Assembly (NCBI RefSeq): GCF_030848575.1
Contig: NZ_JAVDDX010000007.1
Span: forward strand, 1 to 45,607
DNA: 45,607 bases
Direction of reading: 5' to 3'
From: Haloarcula sp. H-GB4
Lineage (GTDB): Archaea > Halobacteriota > Halobacteria > Halobacteriales > Haloarculaceae
The translations under genes and the position numbers were made by a program. Of the stretch, positions 22,152 to 30,557 are shown one piece after another (the first letter of the stretch is position 1; each line of letters opens with the position of its first letter). Below the pieces are notes generated by a model. The model was given only the letters and a program-made list of their open reading frames with translations. It was not told where the DNA came from and ran no database searches.

Positions 22152-23177
22152 ATGACGAACGCAACCATGCGTGTGACTGACCCAAATCCTGAATACGACC
22201 CTGCTGATATCCTCGGTGCAGCGAGTTCCGACCCTGAAACGAGAGGGAACGGGCGGGAACGTATGCTTAAATCCACCAGGTATCCCGACCGTACAGAGGA
22301 TGATACCCGTATCTGTCGGACCTGTGGGAAGGATATCCCCCAGAATAAACGCCAGTGCCCATTCTGCACTCAAACCGGTATCTCAGAGACTTCGTCCGAC
22401 GATCAAGATAACAGCCCACTCGGAGAGTGGACATTCGGCCGAGTCGTGCTCGCGCTCGTCGAGGCGAACACTACCTTCCACGCACGAGCCCTCGGCGCTG
22501 CGGCCTTCTCCGTGTCCGATAGTCTCGCAAGCGGCGAGGACACCTCTCACGGAACGGTGAAGTGCCGTGCAGCGTTCGGGACCGAGCCAGCCACCAATCT
22601 CACGAAGGGATGGCCCGAGCTTCCGACCGAAACCACAGTCGACGAGGAACGCGGACAGACGCTCTTGGAGACGGCCGACGAGCAGACCGATTGGGATGAG
22701 TCAGACGTCCAGCCACGAATCTATCTTGAGGACGGGTCGCCGGTCACCGACCGCTCGGAGTTCCAGCGCCTCAAAGACGAGTTCCAGCAAGACGACAGCA
22801 CGTACTGGCTTGTTCCCGGCATCGTGCAGCGTCATCAGGCGAGATCCGAGCTGGGGACACTCGGCGTTGAGTTCCACTGTCGGCAGTGTGGCGCCATAAC
22901 GGGTCACGAGTCACATGGGCTCGACGGGTTCGAGTGCCACTCACATCTTGACCGCATGATCTGGACCTGCAGAGAGTGCGGGCAGCACCGCCACGAGCCC
23001 GAGCAGGAGGACGACACAGAGGAGGACACAGAAGAAGCCACGAGCTATGAACATCTTCCCGACGGTGTCTCACCGGAAGACATCCACGGCGACGAGCCTG
23101 ACTTCCAGGAGCAGGAGTTTCAGGACCAGATCGAAGCCTATCGCAAGCAGCACGGTTCCTTCCCGTGGGAGCGGTAA
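22152..23177 (+). CDS. Zinc-ribbon protein with two Cys clusters (341 aa)
   Basis: A 341-residue protein with two zinc-binding modules. The first is a ribbon (C55, C58, C69, C72: CRTCGK and CPFC). The second, around 235-275, holds CRQCG, a histidine/cysteine stretch (GHESHGLDGFECHSH) and CRECG. Between them is an alpha/beta region (WTFGRVVLALVEANTTFHARA), and the C-terminus is very acidic. Zinc ribbons usually contact nucleic acids or proteins; nothing more specific is visible. The start at 22152 follows leader L11 directly. Confidence 0.7.
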   Translation: MTNATMRVTDPNPEYDPADILGAASSDPETRGNGRERMLKSTRYPDRTEDDTRICRTCGKDIPQNKRQCPFCTQTGISETSSDDQDNSPLGEWTFGRVVLALVEANTTFHARALGAAAFSVSDSLASGEDTSHGTVKCRAAFGTEPATNLTKGWPELPTETTVDEERGQTLLETADEQTDWDESDVQPRIYLEDGSPVTDRSEFQRLKDEFQQDDSTYWLVPGIVQRHQARSELGTLGVEFHCRQCGAITGHESHGLDGFECHSHLDRMIWTCRECGQHRHEPEQEDDTEEDTEEATSYEHLPDGVSPEDIHGDEPDFQEQEFQDQIEAYRKQHGSFPWER

Positions 23178-23198
23178 TCCCCACTGTTGAGTGCGTGG

Positions 23199-23459
23199 TC
23201 AGTCTGATAATAAGTGGGCCAAAACGACACTTGTCCCATCCTCAGTCCGGGGTACTGTATTTTCCAGTAGATGCTCATCGCTTTCGTCGACATCAAGGAC
23301 ACCGGTTTCGACGATACGGGGACCGTCTTCCCGCTCACCGGTGAGGGTCAGGCACAGCTGGCCGTCAACTTTGCCGCCAGCGACCGAGATCGAGTCGACT
23401 GCGTCGGGAAACGAAACGGTTGTCCAGCCATCGGGTTTCCGGACCCGGAACTCGGTCAT
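23199..23459 (-). CDS. Hypothetical small beta-rich protein (86 aa)
   Basis: A minus-strand gene between two + strand genes. The product (MTEFRVRKPDGWTTVSFPDA...) is acidic and rich in strands (SISVAGGKVDGQLCLTLTGE, RIVETGVLDVDES). The amino-acid composition is typical for a haloarchaeal protein, whereas the opposite-strand frames are not. It is convergent with 22152-23177. Function unknown. Confidence 0.6.
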   Translation of the reverse strand: MTEFRVRKPDGWTTVSFPDAVDSISVAGGKVDGQLCLTLTGEREDGPRIVETGVLDVDESDEHLLENTVPRTEDGTSVVLAHLLSD

Positions 23460-23510
23460 TACCGCTTCTTCTGTCGGCGAAAGACATCAGCGCTCTGGCT
23501 GCCTGCAAGC

Positions 23511-23542
23511 GATTTTGTGTCTCCTTGTAGCCGGAGGAGATC
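23511..23542 (+). promoter_or_regulatory. Leader element L12
   Basis: Box GATTTTGTG, hairpin TCTCCT 23520-23525 with AGGAGA 23535-23540 around a 9-nt loop TGTAGCCGG. The right arm is itself the ribosome site, 2 nt from the ATG at 23543, so pairing would mask initiation. Confidence 0.8.
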
Positions 23543-23788
23543 ATGAGTACGACAGAGCCTTCCTTCGAGAAGTATGAGTTCGGCCGCGGTGACCGTGTCC
23601 GAGTTGACTGGACAGACGGCAACAGCCCACTCGATGAGGTCATTGGAACCGTATCTGGTATCTCGCGCTCCGGCGGCAACGTGATCGTTGCTGTCGAGGT
23701 TGACGATGACCAGTATCCCGAGAACTCGATCTACGGTGGCACCCTCGACGCTGCTCCCGAATGGGTCGAGCCGCTAGAGCAATCTTAG
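23543..23788 (+). CDS. Hypothetical SH3-like small protein (81 aa)
   Basis: An 81-residue acidic protein with RGDRVRVDWTDGNSPLDEVI, GTVSGISRSGGNVIVAVEVD and YGGTLDAAPEWVEPL, a pattern of four or five strands with glycine turns that resembles KOW/SH3-like barrels such as those of ribosomal or Hypervirulence-type small proteins. No catalytic residues are apparent. The start is fixed by leader L12. It may bind a protein or nucleic acid partner, but this is only a fold guess. Confidence 0.65.
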   Translation: MSTTEPSFEKYEFGRGDRVRVDWTDGNSPLDEVIGTVSGISRSGGNVIVAVEVDDDQYPENSIYGGTLDAAPEWVEPLEQS

Positions 23789-23811
23789 TCTGACGGGGAG
23801 ACTCGCCCCTC

Positions 23812-23849
23812 GTTTTGTGTGCCCCTGTGGGGTGAGGGGTTTTCCGAAC
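23812..23849 (+). promoter_or_regulatory. Leader element L13
   Basis: Box GTTTTGTG, hairpin CCCC 23822-23825 with GGGG 23836-23839 around TGTGGGGTGA. The second hairpin is missing. The ATG follows at 23850. Confidence 0.75.
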
Positions 23850-23990
23850 ATGAGACCCGAACACCAGTCCGTCGGCGAACAGTCAGCCAGTGATACCGAG
23901 ACCAATGAGCAACCAGACATTCATGCCCAACATCGGCAGGCACAGGCCAGTGGCGAGGTTTTCCAAGGCCAGCTTCACAGTGGCAAATAG
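23850..23990 (+). CDS. Micro-protein downstream of leader L13 (46 aa)
   Basis: An ORF of 46 codons with a polar, Gln/His-rich product (MRPEHQSVGEQSASDTETNE...). The main support is its position immediately after leader L13, exactly where every other copy has a gene. The sequence is hydrophilic, has no cysteine and is likely disordered. It could be a truncated gene, but leader plus clean start codon favours a real short protein. Confidence 0.5.
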   Translation: MRPEHQSVGEQSASDTETNEQPDIHAQHRQAQASGEVFQGQLHSGK

Positions 23991-24092
23991 ATGTCCCGTT
24001 TCGACTGACAGCAGCACACTCAGTGGCCGCATATATCCAGACGATTTCACAGTGATCGGCCTAGAAAAATACCCACCTCCGACAGTTGAGAA

Positions 24093-24272
24093 ATGGTTAA
24101 TCAAGTGGATAAGAAAGTCGAGCGTGTGACGGTTGACGAGGAGGTCCGCCAGTTGTACGAGCGATACCAAGCGGCCGAAAGCGACACCGAACGCCACGAG
24201 ATTGCGCTTGAGATGGCGATACTTGACGGACGCCGCCACGCAAACATCTACGCAGCGCTCAAAAACGAGTGA
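24093..24272 (+). CDS. Small helical protein (59 aa)
   Basis: A 59-codon ORF (MVNQVDKKVERVTVDEEVRQ...) with a charged helical pattern and the segment ERHEIALEMAILDGRRHANIYAALKNE, shortened in family terms to two amphipathic helices. Composition and codon use look genuine compared with the other frames. It could be a small DNA-binding or antitoxin-like protein, or a regulator. It has no leader element. The 102 nt between it and the previous stop hold no other signal I can identify. Confidence 0.5.
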   Translation: MVNQVDKKVERVTVDEEVRQLYERYQAAESDTERHEIALEMAILDGRRHANIYAALKNE

Positions 24273-24521
24273 GAAGTACCATGTTCTACGCTTGCTTGTA
24301 CAGCGTTGTTCAGGACTAGGGGCTGCTTGGTCGCCTCTTGTGAACGCCTTTGTCCTCCTTCAGCCTGGCTGCGGGGACTCTTACCCTGTCTTGTGTGCCT
24401 CTGGTGGTGTGGTAGGTGTTCTGGCGGTTCGCCCGTTCAGCGAATGCTGATTAATACAAAATACACGCGTGGCTAGTCGATTTCTTCCGAAATTGCCCCC
24501 GGTGATGGCACACCGAGGCGC

Positions 24522-24749
24522 GTGGTTCCACCAGAACCGATAGTAACTACGCAATCCAATCCACAAGAACGTACCGCACGCGAACTACTCACCCAAGGCC
24601 GACCACTGTTTCTCGTCGTCAACGGTGAGGGAGCTGCCCGCTACTGGGACAGCCATGAATTCGCCGTGGTCGTTGTGGAGGCTAACGATGATGCTGGGAG
24701 GGCTGTGTTAGCCGAGACGCCCTTCAGAACGTGTCCGTGCGCACATTGA
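24522..24749 (+). CDS. Possible small hypothetical protein or fragment (75 aa)
   Basis: This frame carries ERTARELLTQGRPLFLVVNG and EFAVVVVEANDDAGRAVLAE, which look like protein from a halophile. There is no ATG; GTG at 24522 is the only start, and no ribosome site is apparent. It is therefore either a GTG-started gene or the remnant of a longer one. The 249 nt before it contain a sequence resembling a decayed leader element near 24388. Confidence 0.35.
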   Translation: MVPPEPIVTTQSNPQERTARELLTQGRPLFLVVNGEGAARYWDSHEFAVVVVEANDDAGRAVLAETPFRTCPCAH

Positions 24750-25903
24750 GGTCGCCCGCGGTTGAAGGCGAAAGGGACACGACTGCACTGAAGATGGCAG
24801 TCGGTCCCTCTCAGCGTGGGGCAGACGGCCAGGCGAAGCAGAAGTATGCCTGATGGATAACAACGTGGGGCTGGCAGGCCGGCTGAGAACGCGAGAGACG
24901 AGCGTGTGTCGGCGTGGGACTGACGGCCGGGCAGGAACGGAAGGCTGGCTGGTATGCTCTCTGGCCGCCGGGCAGCCGCCGCTGGGCGGCACTCTCGCTC
25001 TTTCCCGTGCCGGGACGGGAACAGAGGCTGGACGAGACGGGTGCAGAGTGGAAGGGTCGCGTGTCTGGCAGGAGATGGGTTCTGGCATTGCTATGCCTGG
25101 AGTCGAGTAGTGTGGCACTCGTGACGGTCTGGAGGGAGGCAACAGTACAGACAGTAGTAATCACGGCACTGCTAGCGCCGGAACTCGTGGCACTACCTTC
25201 GGAGGCACTACTGACTATCGCAGAAATGCTGGGACTTGCTGTACTGGAACCACTGCAAACAGTGTCGCGACGACGAGTTCGGTGTCGGACCAGCACACCT
25301 CGAAAGCCCCACGCCGCTGGCGGTCGCTCAGCGACATATCCTCACTCCGTTCGGATAGGGGTCGCTGAACCGACTCCAGCAAGCGCCAGCGGCGTGCCCC
25401 TTTCAGTCCCACCCGACTACTGCGGCACAGCACAACAGTAGTCGACGCACGCGTCAGAGTCGCGCGCGGTCTGGATGAGGAACCCTCGCGGCCGGCGCTC
25501 CCTCGCCGGAACGAGGACGGGCACTCCGTGCCCTGTGTTCCGGGCTGCTCACTGCGTTGCGCTGCCGGGCTTTCACCCATCCGGCACTCGCTTGGCCGCG
25601 CGGGATGCTGGCTCACCGCAACCGCACACGATGGGACCGCCTGCCGGGGTGTCAAACCCACACCTCCCTTATATACTAATTTTCCCCAAAGACGAAAACA
25701 CAATACACCGCTTAGACACCATTCAGACACCCGAATATTGCACTTGAAACAATCTATTTTGTCCGTTAGCTTTAAGTGATATGCACCCGTGCCATTAAGT
25801 ACGGAAAGGCACGACGCACGCGGCGCTCACGAAGCAGTTTCACGCCGCAGAAATCGGGTGTTGTCGCACCCGACAAATGTCTTTCCGTGGTGCCAGAAAG
25901 ACA
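24750..25903. other. 1.15-kb stretch with no convincing gene
   Basis: I see no complete gene. The centre (about 25100-25310) has a frame with alternating GGCACT-rich codons and hydrophobic residues (TVVITALLAPELVALPSEAL) that might be a membrane-peptide remnant. 25440-25660 is GC-rich and repetitive. CGGGTG-TTGTCG-CACCCG (25856-25873) is a 6-bp hairpin just before the OB-fold gene. Confidence 0.4.
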
Positions 25904-27043
25904 ATGTACGCTACCAATTCCAGCGGTAAGAAAGCATCGCCCAGCAACCAGACGGTTACCCTTTCGGCCCACGTTGAGGGCGGTCCCGAGCAACTTCTAG
26001 AGCAGGTCGCAGCAACCGAGAACGGCGACGAACTCGATTTCCGGATGAACAAAGGGAGCGATAGCCGTGGCAACTACTACGCCCGTCAGGAGGAGGCATA
26101 CGACTGGACCCGTTCGACCGAGGTGGGGCCGGACCGATACTTTGGCGAAACTCTGGAACAGCAAGAGGAGCGCCACGGACGCGAGGCCGAGCAAGCCCGA
26201 CATTCCGAGGTCGCACGCGCTCACGTCGACGGTCCCGACCGCGAAGCCTCGGCTCGCCAGCTCACCGACGCCGAGGCGGAACGTGCCGACGGTTTCCGCT
26301 CGCCGGCTGACCCACGGCAGTGGATGGACCGCGACACGCTGGCCCGAGTCAACCAGCAGGCCGCGACGCTCGCAGACAAGACCAATATGTCACGGGCGGC
26401 GGCGAGCCGCCGGCTCGCGGCCCTTGTGTCCGGGCAGATGGGCGACTGTGATAACCTGTATGACGCCTCGTTTACCCTGTTCAGAGACGCCCGCGAGGAA
26501 CTACAATCGCCCACGCCTATCGCGGATGTCTCGCCCTACGGCTACGAGTGTACCGTCGAGGGTGAAGTCACCCACATCATTGAGGAGCCAGACGCTCGGA
26601 ACCAGTACCAAGTGCTGTACCTCGAAGACGACGAGGGTACGAGCGCGAAGGTCACGGTCTGGGGCAAGTCCATGCACGGCGGCGAGATGGTCCGCACGCT
26701 CCACGAAGGCGACCGGGTGCGAATCTCCGGGGGCAAGCCCGACGAGTACAACGGTATCAAGACCGTGGCGGTCACGAGTGACACGCTCATGTGCATCATC
26801 GAGCGCGGCGACGGTCCCGCGCCCACCGGACACGCTGGCTGTGCTTTTGGCACCTCCGGCGAAAGCCGAACGGTGGCGTCGTGGGAAGCAGAGTCAGACA
26901 CCCATCAATGGGCCAACGAGCGGGATACTAACCGCGCGGTCACCGTGACGCTCGGGAAGGCCCGCTGTCCCGAGTGTTCGGACCTCTTCGACACTGAGCA
27001 TGGGGCCGCCACCCATCAGGGTCTCGTCCACTCCGCAGACTGA
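25904..27043 (+). CDS. OB-fold and zinc-finger DNA-binding protein (379 aa)
   Basis: A plasmid-type single-stranded DNA-binding candidate related to RPA/SOSS-B OB-folds. The OB-fold covers about residues 208-300: ECTVEGEVTHIIEEP, QYQVLYLEDDEGTSAKVTVW, LHEGDRVRISGGKPDEYNGI, KTVAVTSDT. Near the C-terminus a C2H2-like finger, CPECSDLFDTEHGAATHQGL followed by VH, is present. The middle is charged and probably flexible. Such proteins are common on haloarchaeal plasmids and presumably assist replication or repair. The start at 25904 is favoured because the extension to 25877 has unusual residues (FRGARKT) and abuts the hairpin; 25877 remains possible. Confidence 0.75.
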   Translation: MYATNSSGKKASPSNQTVTLSAHVEGGPEQLLEQVAATENGDELDFRMNKGSDSRGNYYARQEEAYDWTRSTEVGPDRYFGETLEQQEERHGREAEQARHSEVARAHVDGPDREASARQLTDAEAERADGFRSPADPRQWMDRDTLARVNQQAATLADKTNMSRAAASRRLAALVSGQMGDCDNLYDASFTLFRDAREELQSPTPIADVSPYGYECTVEGEVTHIIEEPDARNQYQVLYLEDDEGTSAKVTVWGKSMHGGEMVRTLHEGDRVRISGGKPDEYNGIKTVAVTSDTLMCIIERGDGPAPTGHAGCAFGTSGESRTVASWEAESDTHQWANERDTNRAVTVTLGKARCPECSDLFDTEHGAATHQGLVHSAD

Positions 27044-27939
27044 CGCCCGATAGCGGGGGCGTCCCCCATCGAGCGGGGGCTTCCTCGGGCGGTGCGACGG
27101 TACTCGCGCACGCGGCCTCGCCGCCGCCTCCGGCGACCCGGGCGGCGGCGAGACAACCGCGCGCACGGACTGGAGCACCAACGGCAACGGCGCGTCGACA
27201 TGGGTCAGTCTGAGAGAGGCTGTGAGAACACTCGTGTCCTGGTGTGTGCGTGGACGTGGGCCAGCCGGCCCGGGAGACACTGGACTGGGTGGCTGGTGGA
27301 CGCGACAGCGCGCGACGCCACCGACAGACTCGCGCTGCTCGTCTGTCGAGCCCTCGTTCGCTACCGCTCACGAGGACGACGGGACGCTCCGCTCGGCGCT
27401 ATCGCGCGCCTCGCGGCGGTCCATCGTGCCTGCAGTAGCGGGCGCGATCCCGGCCTGCCGCCGGGATGCGGACGGGAACCGCTCTTTCGCTAGTCTGTTG
27501 CCAGCGTGCGGCCCAACTGGAGTTCAAGTACGTGAAATGGCATCGAGAAAAAGCGTCTCGTAGAACAGTTCTCATGGTCTATCTTCTTCCAATAGAAATT
27601 CTTTCGATTAGTGGTTAGTATTATCCACGCAAGATTTACTTAGACTTTGTCGAGTGGTTTGAATTCGCATGGCCAGTGAGAACTATTCTCGTCATCTGCT
27701 TTTTTGTTGGTCTTTTCGACGATGCCAGTGGTCAAGATTTTCCTAAGCCATCTGCCGTCGCCTTTCTCCACCTCGTTCGTTGCCGGTCGCCGCGCTAGAA
27801 TTAGTCTCCAGAACCGACATACTGCGTAGTATCAAACACGACTACGGCGGCACCATCGTGACAGTTCATGCTGAGACCACGGTCCAGTGAGGTGCCAATC
27901 TGAGGGTTTAGAATATGGAATCGGCAGAAACTGACATTG
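27044..27939. other. 0.9-kb intergenic region with GC-rich repeat
   Basis: No gene is supported. The left half is extremely GC-rich and includes repeat DR1 (27291-27465). The right half is AT-rich with a short plausible protein end on the minus strand (27801-27900, GTSLDRGLSMNCHDGAAVV) that has no start. CTGAC-ATT-GTCAG (27931-27943) overlaps the end of the membrane gene and may help termination. Confidence 0.4.
27291..27465 (+). repeat. Long direct repeat DR1
   Basis: GACAGCGCGCGACGCCACCG begins about 175 nt of sequence found again at 34699-34863 at roughly 85-90% identity by eye, in the same orientation. The two copies enclose the Argonaute cassette and the genes at 34021 and 34149. Confidence 0.8.
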
Positions 27940-29256
27940 TCAGAACGCCATAAAGAATGCTTGGATGTCGGCCCAGAGGTAGCCGACCACACCAGCCCCG
28001 ACCAATCCGAACAGGAGTCGGAGAATCCATGCCGGCCAGTTCCGGTCCTCGACCATGTTGACCACGTCCCGGACCATCGGCACCGAATCGGTCAGACCGA
28101 AGTCCCTGCTGATATCCTCCAGCCGCCATTCCATGTGCATCAGCAGGAACACTGTAATGCCCTGCACGAAGTGTGACGCATCCATGAACGACGCTGATGG
28201 TGGGTAGGCAATCACGACATCGACTAAGATGAACCCGATCAACATCGCGGCCCCAACCTCGATGATGTTCTTCCGACGCCGGTTTTCCCGAATCGTCTGG
28301 TCTTTCCCCTCAGCTACCTCGTCCTCGTGCTCCTCCAGTTGCTCAGCCGAGAACACACGGATGCTGTTGTCCAATCGGCCGAGCAGTTGGTCAAGCAACG
28401 CGAGTTGCTGTACGTCCGGAGTGAACTCATAGTCGATCTCATCCGCCAGATACAGCTCGAACGGCAATTCGTCGTACAGCCGCTGCCACAGGTGTTGGCG
28501 TATCTCGTTCACGACCTCCTGTGCGAACTTCTCCTCGCTCAACGCGTCCCGCATCGCGTCCTGTTGTTCTTGGAAGAACCAGGCGAGCGGGATCATCTCG
28601 TACTCGTTCAGGTCCTCCTCGTCCACGCGCCGCATCTTCTGCAGCACGTGGCGACACTCTTCGGCGTCGTATTCAGCGACCTCCAGGGCGACAGTCTCGA
28701 CGAATGCCATCCGGTCGTACTCCGTCCACGTCGCCTCTCGATGGCCTTCCACTTCGTCAGCGAGGAAATCGCGGTACTCGTCCAGCGCATCGTACGCCTT
28801 GATGCCGACCAAGGCGCAGTACAGGTAGACGTAGGAATTGAAGAACTGGAACCGCGCCGCGTCCGGCCCGCCGCTCTCCTCGCGTCGAGCGATATCTTCA
28901 TCGATCTGGGCGAAGAACTGGTCCTGGATATCGTCGTAGATCGGACGGCCACGGTCGTACTGTTGGAAGAACTCAGCCATCAAACCAAGGGCTGCGACCT
29001 GGTACTCGTGCGATATCTGGGCGTCATCGAACCAGGTTTCAAGTTCATCGACGATCTCGGCTATATCATCCGTGTGGCCATCGTGGGTCTGTAACGCGAG
29101 GCCGACCCAAGCCGTGCTAAGCGGGTCGCCATACCAGCCGGGCCGTTCCTCTTCCCGGCCGAGAAGCTGGTGGGTCGTCCGATGGATGATGAGCTTCAGG
29201 TCGGGCTGGGACTGCTCTCCCTGCGACTGCTCGCCGGCCGTGGTTAGAGGAACCAT
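27940..29256 (-). CDS. Membrane protein, predicted effector of the Argonaute operon (438 aa)
   Basis: The last gene of the Argonaute operon; its ATG at 29256 overlaps the end of the PIWI gene by 13 nt, so it is co-translated. Residues 1-325 are helical, acidic and soluble (EEERPGWYGDPLSTAWVGLA near the start, a helix-repeat-like middle). The C-terminus has three membrane segments, about 332-351 (VGAAMLIGFILVDVVIAY), 361-375 and 410-430 (LLFGLVGAGVVGYLW). I know of no named domain. In the Sulfolobus SiAgo system a dead Argonaute activates the membrane protein Aga2, which depolarises the cell; the gene order and the membrane tail suggest a similar job here. This is inference from context, and a receptor or anchoring role is possible. 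Confidence 0.7.
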   Translation of the reverse strand: MVPLTTAGEQSQGEQSQPDLKLIIHRTTHQLLGREEERPGWYGDPLSTAWVGLALQTHDGHTDDIAEIVDELETWFDDAQISHEYQVAALGLMAEFFQQYDRGRPIYDDIQDQFFAQIDEDIARREESGGPDAARFQFFNSYVYLYCALVGIKAYDALDEYRDFLADEVEGHREATWTEYDRMAFVETVALEVAEYDAEECRHVLQKMRRVDEEDLNEYEMIPLAWFFQEQQDAMRDALSEEKFAQEVVNEIRQHLWQRLYDELPFELYLADEIDYEFTPDVQQLALLDQLLGRLDNSIRVFSAEQLEEHEDEVAEGKDQTIRENRRRKNIIEVGAAMLIGFILVDVVIAYPPSASFMDASHFVQGITVFLLMHMEWRLEDISRDFGLTDSVPMVRDVVNMVEDRNWPAWILRLLFGLVGAGVVGYLWADIQAFFMAF

Positions 29257-30554
29257 GGGATATCCCTGAGGCGTGGGCTCACCATCCGGCCTATGTTAAT
29301 TTTTGACATACCGTCATCATTAACCTTCTGGGCATTCTCGATGATATCTGCGATATCCTCGGCGTACTTGATTGTGATCGGCATATTTGATCCGAACTGG
29401 TCCTTCCAGTACACCGAGCACAGGTCATAGATGCCCTGCGCGACCTCCTCAATCTCCAGGCTGCCCTCGACTTCCAGCTCGATCGGGACTGGCGATCCCG
29501 GGCGGAAGTTGCGGCGGCCGCCCGTCATGACGAATCCCTTGTTCCCGCCGGTTCGGATCCACAGCCCACGTTGCGACAGACCGGTTTTGTGCCGGTCGTC
29601 GTAGATCCGGAAATCGTGGCTGTCGTTAAGATGCGCCAGCGTGACGTCGAGGCTATCGAACTCGTCCTCTAACCGTTCCTGTGCGTCACGCTCCGCCGGG
29701 CCGATCCGCTTGTAGCTGTGGACCACGATATGCCCCGGTGCGTTCTCTTGCTGGGCATACGTCTCGGCGGCCTCCACAATTCTCTCTGTCAATTGGTCGT
29801 TAAACGAGTCGTAAGACCTGGTCGCCTGCGTCGAGTCGAACCAGAGGAAAGCGCCGTTGCTCTGGTAGGCGGCAGCGAACCCGAGTGTCCGTGTCGTCCC
29901 GCCGACCCGGCCGGCGCGGTACTCGCTTTTCCCGACGCCGATCACCAAGTCGACCGGTGACTGGGGCCGATGGATGACCCACGGCGTCCCACCGAGCTTC
30001 GCGTAGATCTGGCTGACAACATTGACAATCAGGTACTTCAGCGGGACGTGGTGCGGTGAATGCCGCCGAAGCTTGTCAACAAGTACCATCTGGGTAGGAA
30101 TACCGGCCTGCGTGAGAAGCGCCTTCACCGCCCAGTACGGCGACCGGTATCCGCGGCTGCGCATCTCGTTCGACATGAACACGATCGCCAGATCGTCATC
30201 GGCGGCTTGGATATCGTCGACGGCGTCCACGTAGGTATCGAGGTCAGTGTCGTCCAGTTCGATGGTGTTCGCGACGGAGACGCTGTCCATTCGGAAGAAC
30301 GACCGGAAGCCGTTCGGGTAGTAGCTCGAGTGGCCGTTGATCAGCGCATCCTGGAACCCTTCGGCGTCCGACCGCCAGCTTGCCGGGTACACGATGGTGA
30401 ACGTGGCGTCGGTGAAATCGCGAGACGTGGAGGAGTCGAACGGACCGTTCCTGCCCAGCCCTTTACCGACGTTACTGTTCGTGATGCTGGGGTTGGTGTA
30501 GTCGAATCTGTGGGTCGGTGAATCGAGTTGCTCGGCGTGGAACTGAGTGGGCAT
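29244..30554 (-). CDS. Argonaute MID-PIWI subunit, catalytically inactive (436 aa)
   Basis: A short prokaryotic Argonaute half. It opens with NVGKGLGRNGPFD, the segment that begins the MID part of many pAgos. MID pocket residues for the guide 5' phosphate fit the Y-K-Q-K pattern: Y140, K144, Q155 (in GIPTQ) and K185. The PIWI domain starts at DLVIGVGKS (202-210). NgAgo has IGID here, so the first catalytic Asp is G208. A later position equivalent to the HRDG Asp of NgAgo is Y281 in HIVVHSYKR, so target cleavage is not expected. KTGLSQRGLWIRTGG, PVPIELEV, MPITIKYAED and the C-terminal IPWFL match the PIWI end. It starts 3 nt after the N-lobe gene and overlaps the membrane gene. Like Archaeoglobus AfAgo it should need a separate N-lobe subunit. 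Confidence 0.88.
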   Translation of the reverse strand: MPTQFHAEQLDSPTHRFDYTNPSITNSNVGKGLGRNGPFDSSTSRDFTDATFTIVYPASWRSDAEGFQDALINGHSSYYPNGFRSFFRMDSVSVANTIELDDTDLDTYVDAVDDIQAADDDLAIVFMSNEMRSRGYRSPYWAVKALLTQAGIPTQMVLVDKLRRHSPHHVPLKYLIVNVVSQIYAKLGGTPWVIHRPQSPVDLVIGVGKSEYRAGRVGGTTRTLGFAAAYQSNGAFLWFDSTQATRSYDSFNDQLTERIVEAAETYAQQENAPGHIVVHSYKRIGPAERDAQERLEDEFDSLDVTLAHLNDSHDFRIYDDRHKTGLSQRGLWIRTGGNKGFVMTGGRRNFRPGSPVPIELEVEGSLEIEEVAQGIYDLCSVYWKDQFGSNMPITIKYAEDIADIIENAQKVNDDGMSKINIGRMVSPRLRDIPWFL

Positions 30555-30557
30555 GGG

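Noticed and set aside
24381-24450. Possible fifteenth leader element (TCTTGTGTGCCTC...GGTAGGTG) near 24388
   Set aside because: The box is altered, the pairing is only three bases and only a 10-codon frame follows. It may be a decayed copy but is too weak to list.
24914-25441. 175-codon + strand ORF in the gene-poor region
   Set aside because: Only its middle (near 25110-25290) looks protein-like. It lacks a ribosome site and its ends are Arg/Pro-rich. Mentioned only under the noncoding region.
27801-27992. Minus-strand 63-codon ORF with NCHDGAAVVVFD
   Set aside because: It overlaps the membrane-protein gene end, has no start in the plausible part and matches no family I know.
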